Shown one piece after another: positions 42,053 through 50,353 of a DNA stretch of 64,000 nucleotides. The translations under genes and the position numbers were made by a program. The notes beneath the pieces were generated by a model. That model had not been told where the DNA came from, made no database searches, and saw only the letters and a program-made list of their open reading frames with translations. Source of the DNA: an uncultured Bryobacteraceae bacterium (GTDB lineage: Bacteria > Acidobacteriota > Terriglobia > Bryobacterales > Bryobacteraceae). Location of the stretch: contig CALDSU010000007.1 in NCBI GenBank assembly GCA_937924525.1, positions 1-64,000 on the forward strand, given 5' to 3'. The stretch's first letter is position 1, and each line of letters begins with the position of its first letter.

Positions 42053-43328
42053 ATTTACCGGTGAACGCGTCATCCCCGGCCAGGTGGACGCCGACCTGTG
42101 GAATGAGCACCTGGCCCGTTACGCCTTCGCCGCCCGGTTGAGCCGCCGCAAACGCGTGCTGGACGCCGGCTGCGGGGCGGGCTACGGCAGCGCCGAACTG
42201 GCCCGCGCGGCGGGGCACGTCACCGGCGTGGACAACGCCGCCGAAGCCATCGCCTTCGCCCGCGAGCATTACCCGCTGCCGAACCTGACGTTTGAACAGG
42301 CGGACGTCGCCGCCTTGCCGTTCGCCGATGCCTCTTTTGATCTGGTGACCGCCTTCGAAGTGATCGAACATCTCGAGAACCCGCCCGGTTTCCTGCGCGA
42401 GGCGCGGCGGGTGCTGGCCGGCGACGGCCAGTTGATCGTGTCGACGCCCAACCGGCTCTGCTACGCCGAGTCGCGCGCCGAGGCGGGGCCGAATCCGTTC
42501 CACGTGCGCGAGTTCGAATTCGACGAGTTCGTCGCCGCGCTGCGCGAGGTGTTCCCTGACGTGCGCGTCTTCCTCGAAAATCATGCCGAGGGCGTCGTCT
42601 TTCAGCCCGCGGGCGGCGAGTCCGGCCAGTCGGCCGAAGTCCGGGTGGAAGGGGCCGCCGTTCCCGGCGAGTCGCATTTCTTTGTCGCCGTGTGCGCGCT
42701 GCGGCCGCAAATGGGCGCGCCGACGTTTGTGTTTGTGCCGCGCGCCGCCAACATCCTGCGCGAGCGGGAACGCCACATCGCGGCCCTGGCAGGCGAACTA
42801 CAGCTCAAGGAAGGCTGGCTGGAGGCGGCCAAGAGCGAGCTGGCCGCGCTGAATCAGGAGCATCAGAAACTGCTGGCGATGTTCCGCGCCCTGCAGGAGG
42901 ACCTGGAAGCTCGCAACCGGTGGGCCGCCCGGCTGAACGACGAACTAAACGCCGCCGGCGAACGGGTCGCCCGGTTGCAGGAGGAACTCGCCGCTGAGCA
43001 AGCGGGAGCCAGAGAGATGGCTGCCGCCTATGAGGCGCAGGTCGCCCACCTGGAGGCCGAGAACCGCGCCAAGACCGAGTGGGCGCAGCAAACCGAAACC
43101 CGCCTGACGGGCGAACTCGCAGAGCGCGGCGCCGAGCTGGCTGCCTGCGTCGAGGCGCTGCACGCCGCCGAGGCCGTGGTCGAAGAACGCACGCGGTGGG
43201 CCCAGGGTCTTCAGGCGCAGCTTGAGCAGTTGGAAGCGCAAGTGTCCGCGGTGCGCGCCTCGCGCTGGGTCCAGCTTGGCCGCCGGATCGGGCTGGGACC
43301 GCCGCTGGCGCCCGGCGGCAGCGTCTGA
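42045..43328 (+). CDS. SAM-dependent methyltransferase with long C-terminal coiled coil
   Basis: 427 residues from TTG 42045, overlapping the Wzt-like gene. Methyltransferase fold about 25-190: motif I VLDAGCGAGYGSAEL, acidic strand end GVDNA, then ADVAALPFADASFDLV and EVIEHLENP. Residues about 235-420 are a Glu/Ala/Leu-rich heptad coiled coil (RERERHIAALAGELQLKEGW, LQEELAAEQAGAREMAA). In E. coli O9a, WbdD joins a methyltransferase, a kinase and a coiled coil that sets chain length and caps the glycan read by Wzt. Here the kinase is absent but methyltransferase, coiled coil and Wzt neighbour are present. Confidence 0.8.
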   Translation: MAEFTGERVIPGQVDADLWNEHLARYAFAARLSRRKRVLDAGCGAGYGSAELARAAGHVTGVDNAAEAIAFAREHYPLPNLTFEQADVAALPFADASFDLVTAFEVIEHLENPPGFLREARRVLAGDGQLIVSTPNRLCYAESRAEAGPNPFHVREFEFDEFVAALREVFPDVRVFLENHAEGVVFQPAGGESGQSAEVRVEGAAVPGESHFFVAVCALRPQMGAPTFVFVPRAANILRERERHIAALAGELQLKEGWLEAAKSELAALNQEHQKLLAMFRALQEDLEARNRWAARLNDELNAAGERVARLQEELAAEQAGAREMAAAYEAQVAHLEAENRAKTEWAQQTETRLTGELAERGAELAACVEALHAAEAVVEERTRWAQGLQAQLEQLEAQVSAVRASRWVQLGRRIGLGPPLAPGGSV

Positions 43329-43337
43329 TCCCGGCCC

Positions 43338-45698
43338 ATGGCGTTCTTGCTGCGTCTGCTCAAATCGCTGCCGTTACTCATCATCTCGCCGCTCGTGGTG
43401 GCGGGCGCGGCGCTGGCGCTGGCCCTCGGCGACCTGGCGTGGGCATTGTTCGGACGCCGGCGTCCCCCTTCGTCGGCCGCACCCCGGCGCGACGCCGTCA
43501 GCATCGTCATTCCGAACTGGAACGGTCGCGATCTGCTCGAAAAGTATCTGCCCTCCGTGGTGGAGGCCGCGCGCCGTCATCATCCGGCGAGCGAAGTGGT
43601 CGTGGTCGACAACGCCTCGACCGACGGCAGCCGGGAACTGCTGCGCGAGCGCTTTCCGCAGGTGCGCGTGGTGGCGCTCGACCGCAACCTGGGTTTCGGC
43701 GGCGGCTCCAACGCCGGTTTTCGCGCCGCCGCTCACGACATCGTCGTACTGCTCAACAGCGACATGCGCGTCGAGCCCGCCTTCTTGACCCCGCTGGTGG
43801 AAGGGTTCGCGGACCCGGACGTGTTCGCCGTCTCCTGCCAGATTTTCTTCAGCGATCCGGGGAAGAAGCGCGAAGAGACCGGGCTGACGCAAGGCTGGTG
43901 GGAGGATGGTTCGCTCCGCGTCCGCCACCGCATCGATCCCGCGATCACGGGGCGTTATCCCTGTTTTTATGGCGGCGGCGGCTCCTGCGCGTTCGACCGC
44001 CGCAAATTCCTCGCATTGGGCGGCTTCGACCCGCTGTTCGAACCGTTTTACCTCGAAGACACCGACCTGGGTTATCTGGCCTGGAAGCGCGGCTGGAAGG
44101 TCTACTACGAACCGCGCAGCGTGGTCTATCACGAACATCGCGGCACCATTGGCAAAAGGTTCAGCGAAGCGTATATCCAATCGGTGCTGAAGAAGAACTT
44201 CCTGCTGTTCGCCTGGAAAAACATCCACGAGTGGCCCCGCCTGGGGGGCAGTCTCTTCTCCAACTACGCTGCGGCGTTGATCAGCGTGGCGTTCGGCGAT
44301 GAGCCCACCCGCGCGAACCTGGCCGCTTGGCTGCGGGCCGCGCGGCAGTTGCCCCGGGCGCTCAGTTCGCGCTGGCGGGCGCGGCGCCTGGCGGTGATTG
44401 ACGATACGGAGGCGTTCCGCCGCCCGCTGGGCGGATGGTTTCGCGACCGGTTTGGGGATCTGCCCGCCGAGCCCTCGCGGCTCCGCGTGCTCTTCGTCTC
44501 GCCTTACCCGATCAACCCGCCGGTGCATGGCGGCGGCGTGTTCATGTACCAGACGCTCCGCCAACTGGCCCGCCACGCGGAAACACACGTGATTGCGCTG
44601 CTGGATCATCCCGACCAGATCCCCGCCCACCAGGACCTCGGCGAGTTCTGCGCTTCCACCGCATACCTGGTGCGCATGGAAGGCCGCGTCAAGACGTTCG
44701 GATCCGCCGTGCCTCACGCGGTGCACGAGTTCGCCAGCGACGATCTGGCCTGGCTGATCCATCGCCAGATCTACCTGGCGGGAATCGACGTGGTGCAACT
44801 CGAGTACATGCCGCTGGGCCAATACGCATACCCTTTCGGCCGGATTGCGTCGATGCTGTTCGAACACGATGTCTACTTTCAGTCCGTAGCGCGCGGCCTG
44901 GAGCACATGCGCGGGGCGTTCGCGCGCCTGGCGGGGCGCTTCGAGTATCTGCGCGCGCTCCGCTACGAACTCGCGCTGCTGCCCCGCTGTGACCGGGTGC
45001 AGGTCTGCACGCGCGAGAACCGGGACTTTTTGCTGTCGTTCCTGCCGGAACTGGCCGACCGGATCGACCACGATGCCCGCGCCGGGATCGACACGTCGCG
45101 GTACGATTTCGCCCGCGCCTGCTCCGCCGCGCGCGAGCCGGACACCATGCTGTTCCTGGGCAGCTTCCGCCATACGCCGAACCAGGTGGCGCTCGACTGG
45201 TTTGTGCAGCGCGTGCTGCCTCACGTGTTGGAGCGGCGCCCGCGCGCGCGCCTGGTGGTGATCGGTCCGGATCAGCCGCCGGCGCACGCCTATGCCGACT
45301 TCGGTGAGTCGGTTCAATTGGCTGGATACGTGGAAGATGTCCGAACCGCTTTGGGCCGGTACGCCGTGTTCGTCTGTCCGATCCTGTCCGGCTCCGGGGT
45401 GCGGGTGAAATTGTTGGAGGCGTTCTCGGCGGGCATACCGGTGGTGTCCACCCGCGTCGGGGCGGAAGGACTGGCGCGGCAGGACGGCGAGTTCTGCCGT
45501 TTGGCCGACGACCCGCGCGAATTCGCCGCCCGCGTCGCCGAGGTGCTGGAGAACCCGGCGGCGGCGGCCGGCATGGCGGAACGCGCCCGCCGGGAGGTGG
45601 AGACCAACTGGGACATGGCCATCCTGACGCGGCGGCTGGTGGAAAGCTACCGGCGCACCGTACGGGAGAAGCGCACCCGCCCGCGCCCGCCCGCCTGA
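43338..45698 (+). CDS. bifunctional glycosyltransferase, GT2 fused to GT4-like domain
   Basis: 786 residues. Hydrophobic N-terminal segment (about 8-38), GT2 domain about 52-300 (VSIVIPNWNGRDLLEKYL; VVDNASTDGS; LLNSDMRVEP; YLEDTDLGYLAWKRGW), then a GT-B domain from about 385 (RVLFVSPYPINPPVHGGG) ending with the GT4 donor motif GSGVRVKLLEAFSAGIPVVS. Two activities on one chain suggest it adds two successive sugars. It follows the methyltransferase by 10 bases and completes a three-gene polysaccharide unit. Inverting GT2 plus retaining GT4 chemistry is expected from the families; the sugars are unknown. Confidence 0.85.
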   Translation: MAFLLRLLKSLPLLIISPLVVAGAALALALGDLAWALFGRRRPPSSAAPRRDAVSIVIPNWNGRDLLEKYLPSVVEAARRHHPASEVVVVDNASTDGSRELLRERFPQVRVVALDRNLGFGGGSNAGFRAAAHDIVVLLNSDMRVEPAFLTPLVEGFADPDVFAVSCQIFFSDPGKKREETGLTQGWWEDGSLRVRHRIDPAITGRYPCFYGGGGSCAFDRRKFLALGGFDPLFEPFYLEDTDLGYLAWKRGWKVYYEPRSVVYHEHRGTIGKRFSEAYIQSVLKKNFLLFAWKNIHEWPRLGGSLFSNYAAALISVAFGDEPTRANLAAWLRAARQLPRALSSRWRARRLAVIDDTEAFRRPLGGWFRDRFGDLPAEPSRLRVLFVSPYPINPPVHGGGVFMYQTLRQLARHAETHVIALLDHPDQIPAHQDLGEFCASTAYLVRMEGRVKTFGSAVPHAVHEFASDDLAWLIHRQIYLAGIDVVQLEYMPLGQYAYPFGRIASMLFEHDVYFQSVARGLEHMRGAFARLAGRFEYLRALRYELALLPRCDRVQVCTRENRDFLLSFLPELADRIDHDARAGIDTSRYDFARACSAAREPDTMLFLGSFRHTPNQVALDWFVQRVLPHVLERRPRARLVVIGPDQPPAHAYADFGESVQLAGYVEDVRTALGRYAVFVCPILSGSGVRVKLLEAFSAGIPVVSTRVGAEGLARQDGEFCRLADDPREFAARVAEVLENPAAAAGMAERARREVETNWDMAILTRRLVESYRRTVREKRTRPRPPA

Positions 45699-45759
45699 GT
45701 CGGCGGGGCGGAAGGCCGCGTCCGGATACTTCCCTTTGTTACCATGACAGTTCCCGGCC

Positions 45760-46569
45760 ATGGCCTCTCGCATCACCGCCCTGTTCGACCGTCTGCGCGC
45801 GCAAGGACGCAAGGGGCTCATCACCTATCTGACGGCGGGCGACCCCTGTCCGGAGCGGACCGCCTCCCTGGTAGCTGCGCTCGAACGTGGCGGGGCGGAC
45901 CTGATCGAGTTGGGCATGCCGTTTTCCGATCCCATCGCCGACGGTCCGGTGATCCAGCGCGCCGGCTACCGCGCCCTGGCCGCCGGCGCCACGCTGCCGC
46001 GCGTGCTCGAGATCGCCGCCCAGATCCGCCTCACTTCCGCGATTCCGCTGCTCCTGTTCACGTACCTCAACCCCGTGATGCGGTACGGCTTCGAGCGGTT
46101 GGCGCGCGACGCGCAGGCGGCGGGGCTGGACGGCGTCCTGCTGACCGACGCCAGCGTCGAGGAAGCGGGCGCCTACGTGCAGGTCATGCGCGCCGCCGGG
46201 TTGGACACCGTCTTCCTGGCGGCGCCCACCAGCACGCCGCGCCGCCTGCAACTGGTCGCCGAGTATGCGAGCGGGTTCGTCTATCTGGTGTCCCGCACGG
46301 GCGTCACCGGGGAGCAGCAGACGGTCTCCGCCGCCATCGGTCCGCTGGTGCAGGCGATGCGCGCGGCGACCACGCTCCCCCTCGCCGTGGGGTTCGGTAT
46401 TTCGACTCCCGAACAGGTGGCTGCCGCCGGGCGCGAGGCTGACGCCGTGGTCGTGGGCAGCGCTCTGGTGCGTCTCATCGAACAGCATGGCGCGGATCCC
46501 GCTCTCGAATCCCGGCTCGAAGCGTTCACCCGCGCCCTGAAACAAGCTCTCATGCCGGAGCGGTCATGA
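45760..46569 (+). CDS. trpA: tryptophan synthase alpha chain
   Basis: 269 residues. Catalytic Glu in ELGMPFSDPIADGP (with Asp in the same motif) and the phosphate loop SRTGVTG are conserved. TrpA splits indole-3-glycerol phosphate to indole and glyceraldehyde 3-phosphate, normally in a channel with TrpB. trpB is not adjacent; it must be elsewhere, which is uncommon. It starts an operon with chorismate mutase, DAHP synthase and prephenate dehydrogenase; the next ATG overlaps its stop (ATGA). Confidence 0.95.
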   Translation: MASRITALFDRLRAQGRKGLITYLTAGDPCPERTASLVAALERGGADLIELGMPFSDPIADGPVIQRAGYRALAAGATLPRVLEIAAQIRLTSAIPLLLFTYLNPVMRYGFERLARDAQAAGLDGVLLTDASVEEAGAYVQVMRAAGLDTVFLAAPTSTPRRLQLVAEYASGFVYLVSRTGVTGEQQTVSAAIGPLVQAMRAATTLPLAVGFGISTPEQVAAAGREADAVVVGSALVRLIEQHGADPALESRLEAFTRALKQALMPERS

Positions 46570-46856
46570 CGCAGGAAGAAGCCAGGAAATCCTTGGCGAT
46601 TTGCCGCCAGCGCATCGATGAAGTAGACCTGCGCATCCTGGCGCTGCTGAACGAGCGAACGCGCATCGTCGAGGAAATCGGGCGCATCAAACAGTTGGTG
46701 AACCTGCCCATTTACGAGCCGTCGCGCGAGGACGAGGTATTCCGCAACGTCACGGGGAACAACCCGGGTCCCCTGTCGGCGGAGGCCGTGCGCCGCGTCT
46801 TCGAACGCATCATCGACGAAGCGCGCTCCGTGCAGCGCCAACGGATGGGCGGTTAG
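46566..46856 (+). CDS. AroQ-type chorismate mutase
   Basis: 96 residues, all helical. Family residues: R in RQRIDEVDLRILALLNER, K in IGRIKQ, then SREDEVFRN and AVRRVFERIIDEARS. The enzyme turns chorismate into prephenate, the branch leading to Phe and Tyr. It overlaps trpA by 4 bases and lies 16 bases before the DAHP synthase gene. A separate mutase of this size is usual in organisms where it teams with a Thermotoga-type DAHP synthase. Confidence 0.9.
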   Translation: MTQEEARKSLAICRQRIDEVDLRILALLNERTRIVEEIGRIKQLVNLPIYEPSREDEVFRNVTGNNPGPLSAEAVRRVFERIIDEARSVQRQRMGG

Positions 46857-46872
46857 GAGCGAACCGCGAAAC

Positions 46873-47883
46873 ATGCTGGTCGTGATGCAGGAAGGCGCTA
46901 CCGAAGCGCAGATTCAAAAAGTGATTGACAAGTTGATCAGCCTGGGCTTTGACGTGCATCGTTCCACGGGAGCGCTGCACACGCTGCTGGGGGGTGTCGG
47001 GGCGAAGGACTGGGATCCGGCCGATTTCGAGGTGATGGAGGGCGTCAAGGAAGCCCATCGCATCGCGTCGCCCTACAAGCTCGCCAGCCGCCACTTCCGG
47101 CCGCAGGGTTCAGTGGTCCGGGTACGGGGCGTCGAATTTGGCGGCGCCTCGGTCGTGGTGGTGGCCGGGCCGTGCAGCGTGGAAACCGCGGAGCAGATCG
47201 AACGCACGGCCGCCCTGGTGGCCGAAGGCGGCGCGCGCGGCATTCGTGGCGGCGCGTTCAAACCTCGCAGTTCCCCTTACAGTTTTCAAGGGCTGGGCGA
47301 AGAAGGATTACGGCTGCTCCGCGAGGCCGCCGACCGCCATGGCCTCTTCGTGGTCAGCGAGGTGATGGACCGCGCGCAGATCCCGCTGATGGAGCCCTAC
47401 GTCGACGTCTTCCAGGTGGGCGCCCGCAACATGCAGAACTTCAACCTGCTGCGCGAACTCGGCCAGCAGCGCAAACCTGTGTTGCTCAAACGCGGCATCG
47501 CGGCGACCATTGAAGAATTGCTGCTCTCGGCGGAATACATCCTGGCGGGCGGCAATTACGACGTGCTGCTCTGCGAACGCGGCATCCGCACGTTTGAAAC
47601 CTACACGCGGAACACCCTCGATATCTCCGCGATTCCGGTGGTGAAGAAGCTTTCCCACCTGCCCATTCTGGCGGATCCGTCGCACGGCACCGGGCGGCGG
47701 GACAAGGTGATCCCCATGGCGCGCGCCGCCGTGGCGGCCGGCGCGGATGGACTCCTGATTGAGGTTCACCCCGACCCGGACCATGCCTGGAGCGACGCGG
47801 CCCAGACCATCGGGCCGGGCCAGTACGCGCAGCTCATGGGCCAACTGCGCCTGATCGCGTCGGCGGTGGGACGGAGTCTCTAA
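46873..47883 (+). CDS. aroF: 3-deoxy-7-phosphoheptulonate (DAHP) synthase, type I-beta with N-terminal regulatory domain
   Basis: 336 residues. The N-terminal 65 residues (MLVVMQEGATEAQIQKVIDK; LGFDVHRSTG) form the ferredoxin-like domain that gives Tyr/Phe feedback control in Thermotoga-type enzymes. The barrel has AGPCSVET, GGAFKPRSSPYSFQG, LLKRG and DPSHGTGRR (metal and phosphate ligands). It makes the first intermediate of aromatic biosynthesis from PEP and erythrose 4-phosphate. AGGAG precedes ATG 46873; the tyrA GTG follows 1 base after its stop. Confidence 0.95.
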   Translation: MLVVMQEGATEAQIQKVIDKLISLGFDVHRSTGALHTLLGGVGAKDWDPADFEVMEGVKEAHRIASPYKLASRHFRPQGSVVRVRGVEFGGASVVVVAGPCSVETAEQIERTAALVAEGGARGIRGGAFKPRSSPYSFQGLGEEGLRLLREAADRHGLFVVSEVMDRAQIPLMEPYVDVFQVGARNMQNFNLLRELGQQRKPVLLKRGIAATIEELLLSAEYILAGGNYDVLLCERGIRTFETYTRNTLDISAIPVVKKLSHLPILADPSHGTGRRDKVIPMARAAVAAGADGLLIEVHPDPDHAWSDAAQTIGPGQYAQLMGQLRLIASAVGRSL

Positions 47884-47884
47884 C

Positions 47885-48727
47885 GTGCAAACGGTGGTGA
47901 TCGCGGGAGTCGGGCTGATCGGTGGGTCCTTCGCGCTCGCCTTGCGCCAGGCGGGGTTCGAAGGGCGGATTTGGGGGGTCAGCTCTCCTCACACCATTCG
48001 GGAGGCGCTCCGGCTGGGAGTGATTGACGAAGGCCTGCCGCTCGATCAGGCCGTGCCGCAAGCGGACCTGGTCTACCTGGCCCAGCCGATCGGGCGCATC
48101 CTCGATACGCTCCACCATCTCGATCCGCTGGTCAAGCCTGAGGCCCTGGTCACCGACGCGGGCAGCACCAAAGGGCAGATTGTCGCGACGGCGCACCGGC
48201 ATTTGCGCCGCTGCGCTTTCCTCGGCGGCCACCCGATGGCGGGCAAGGAGTCGCGCGGCGTGGCGGCCGCCGATGGGGCGCTGTTCCGGGACCGGACGTA
48301 CGTGCTGACGCCCGCCGCGCAGCAGGATCTGGAATCGGCGCAGGCCCGGGAGTTTTGGCGGTGGATCGAACGCATCGGCGCGCGGCCGGTCGTCATTGGC
48401 CCGGACGAGCACGACCGGGTGGTCTCGCTCACCTCCCACCTGCCGCAACTGGCCTCCACCGCGCTGGCGGCGGTGGTCGCCGAGGGCATCGAGTTCGACG
48501 AGCAACTCGCCATCTCCGGCCCCGGTCTGATCGATTCCACGCGCCTTGCGTTGAGCGCTTACGAACTGTGGCGCGACATCCTGGCCACCAACGCGGACGC
48601 CATCGAGCAGGCGCTCGGCGCCTACATCGCCCGCCTCGAACACCTCCGCGAGAATCTTCGTTCCCGTCAGCTTCAGGAAGAATTCACGGCCGCCGCGACG
48701 CTGGCGCAGCGTCTGCGGAGCTCGTAG
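47885..48727 (+). CDS. tyrA: prephenate dehydrogenase
   Basis: 280 residues. NAD-binding GVGLIGGSFALALRQAG at the N-terminus, then TDAGSTKG, and GGHPMAGKESRG, the substrate-binding His motif of TyrA. GTG start. It oxidatively decarboxylates prephenate to 4-hydroxyphenylpyruvate for tyrosine. There is no ACT domain, so feedback is probably exercised on the DAHP synthase instead. Last gene of the aromatic operon. Confidence 0.9.
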   Translation: MQTVVIAGVGLIGGSFALALRQAGFEGRIWGVSSPHTIREALRLGVIDEGLPLDQAVPQADLVYLAQPIGRILDTLHHLDPLVKPEALVTDAGSTKGQIVATAHRHLRRCAFLGGHPMAGKESRGVAAADGALFRDRTYVLTPAAQQDLESAQAREFWRWIERIGARPVVIGPDEHDRVVSLTSHLPQLASTALAAVVAEGIEFDEQLAISGPGLIDSTRLALSAYELWRDILATNADAIEQALGAYIARLEHLRENLRSRQLQEEFTAAATLAQRLRSS

Positions 48728-48781
48728 CAACGGACCTGCGGGTTGGATCGGCCCGTCCCCCCAGCGCACAATGGGAAAGCC

Positions 48782-50266
48782 ATGCGATTGCTTCAACGCC
48801 GACAGCTCCTGGCCACGCCGGCGATCCTGGCGCGCAGAACGCTTGCCGCCGCGCCACCGCCGAACATCGTCCTGATCGTCTCGGAGGACAACGGGCCCCA
48901 CCTGGGCTGTTACGGCGACCGCACGGTTCCTACGCCTCACCTGGACGCGCTCGCCGCCGAGGGCGTCCGCTGGGAGAACGCGTACGCGACCCAGGCGGTG
49001 TGCAGCCCTTCGCGGGCGTCGATCTTCACGGGGCTGTATCCGCACCAGCACGGACAGATCGGACTGGCCACCCACGCCTTTACGATGGTCCGCCGTTGGC
49101 CTTCCCTCCCGGGCTTGCTGAAACAGGCGGGATACCGCACCGGGCTCATCGGCAAACTCCACGTCAATCCGGAGCCCGCGTTCGACTTCGATTTTCGCTG
49201 GGCGGATGCCCGGTTTCTCAGCTTTAAGCACCGCGACGTGGCCCGCACGGCCGAAGTAGCCGGCGAGTTCTTCGAACGGGGAGGGCCGTTTTTCCTGGTC
49301 GTTTCGTATGCCGATGCGCACCTGCCGTTTTTGCGGCAGGATGCGGGTTTGCCGGCGCGGCCGCTGTCCGGAGACGACGTCCGCGGGTTTCCGGCCGTTG
49401 GCGTCGACACGCCCCGGTTGCGCCGGCACGTGGCCGACTATTACAACTGCCTTAGCCGGCTGGACACCGGAGTCGGCATGCTGCTGGCGAGGCTCCAGGA
49501 CGCGGGCCACGAAGACCATACGCTGGTCGCCTATGCCGGCGACCATGGGCCCCAGTTCTCGCGGGGCAAGACCACCTGCTACGAGTTCGCGCTTCGCGTC
49601 CCTTTGATCCTGCGGTGGCCGGGGAGGGCTCCGGCGGGCGAAGTGCGGCGGGAACTGGTCTCTCTGGTGGATCTGCTGCCCACCCTGGCGGAGGCAGCGG
49701 GAGCGCCGGTTCCGCGCGATCTGCCGGCGCGATCCCTGTGGCCGCCCGGGCCCGGGCGCGCGGAACTGTTTTGCGAGTGGAACTCCAGCCATCCGGCGCC
49801 CGCTCCTTCGCTGTTCTATCCGCAGCGCAGCGTAAGGGATCGCCGGTACAAACTGATTCACAACCTGCTGGCCGGTCGTCCGAACCCGGCCGAGCTGTAC
49901 TACACCTCGCAGGCCCTGGTGGATACTGGCGCGAACCAGCAGGAGATCGACGCCGCGCCGCCCCCCGTCCGCGCCGCTTATCAGACGTGGCGGCAGCCGC
50001 CGCGCCTGGAACTTTACGACCTCGAGCGGGACCCTCACGAGTTCGAGAACCTCGCGGAACGCCCTGAACTGGCCACGGTGCGGGAGCGGTTGCTGGCCCG
50101 GTTGGAAGAGTGGCAGCGCCGTACGCGAGATCCGCTGGCGGACCCGCGCAAGCTGGCGCGCCTGGAGGCCGAACACCGCGCCGCCGCCGCCCTGCCGGCC
50201 GGCGCGCAGACGCCCGGCTTCCGCTGGCGCTATCCGGAATACCTCTACCGAGGAACGGCGCAGTAG
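48782..50266 (+). CDS. secreted family S1 sulfatase
   Basis: 494 residues from ATG 48782. RRQLL then a weak hydrophobic stretch suggests a Tat-type signal. The sulfatase signature CSPSR carries Cys74, converted to formylglycine in active enzymes, and PNIVLIVSEDNGPHLGCYG supplies the calcium-binding acidic pair. GDHGPQFSRGK is the second metal/substrate motif. Such heparan/N-sulphoglucosamine-type sulfatases are abundant in Solibacter-like and planctomycete genomes and remove sulphate from glycans. The dedicated activating enzyme is not in the window. Confidence 0.9.
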   Translation: MRLLQRRQLLATPAILARRTLAAAPPPNIVLIVSEDNGPHLGCYGDRTVPTPHLDALAAEGVRWENAYATQAVCSPSRASIFTGLYPHQHGQIGLATHAFTMVRRWPSLPGLLKQAGYRTGLIGKLHVNPEPAFDFDFRWADARFLSFKHRDVARTAEVAGEFFERGGPFFLVVSYADAHLPFLRQDAGLPARPLSGDDVRGFPAVGVDTPRLRRHVADYYNCLSRLDTGVGMLLARLQDAGHEDHTLVAYAGDHGPQFSRGKTTCYEFALRVPLILRWPGRAPAGEVRRELVSLVDLLPTLAEAAGAPVPRDLPARSLWPPGPGRAELFCEWNSSHPAPAPSLFYPQRSVRDRRYKLIHNLLAGRPNPAELYYTSQALVDTGANQQEIDAAPPPVRAAYQTWRQPPRLELYDLERDPHEFENLAERPELATVRERLLARLEEWQRRTRDPLADPRKLARLEAEHRAAAALPAGAQTPGFRWRYPEYLYRGTAQ

Positions 50267-50353
50267 CCGGCGCCGCACGTCCTAAGCCCGGCATCGCGGA
50301 GACCCGCGCGTATTTGAGACCGTGGGGAGCGCACCCGATCGGGACGCTGGGGC

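Noticed and set aside
43374-45824. 816-codon minus frame
   Set aside because: Antisense to the GT2-GT4 enzyme, whose motifs are intact; the long frame is His/Arg/Gly-rich and has none.
47834-50278. 814-codon minus frame
   Set aside because: Antisense shadow of tyrA and the sulfatase, whose catalytic motifs are intact.
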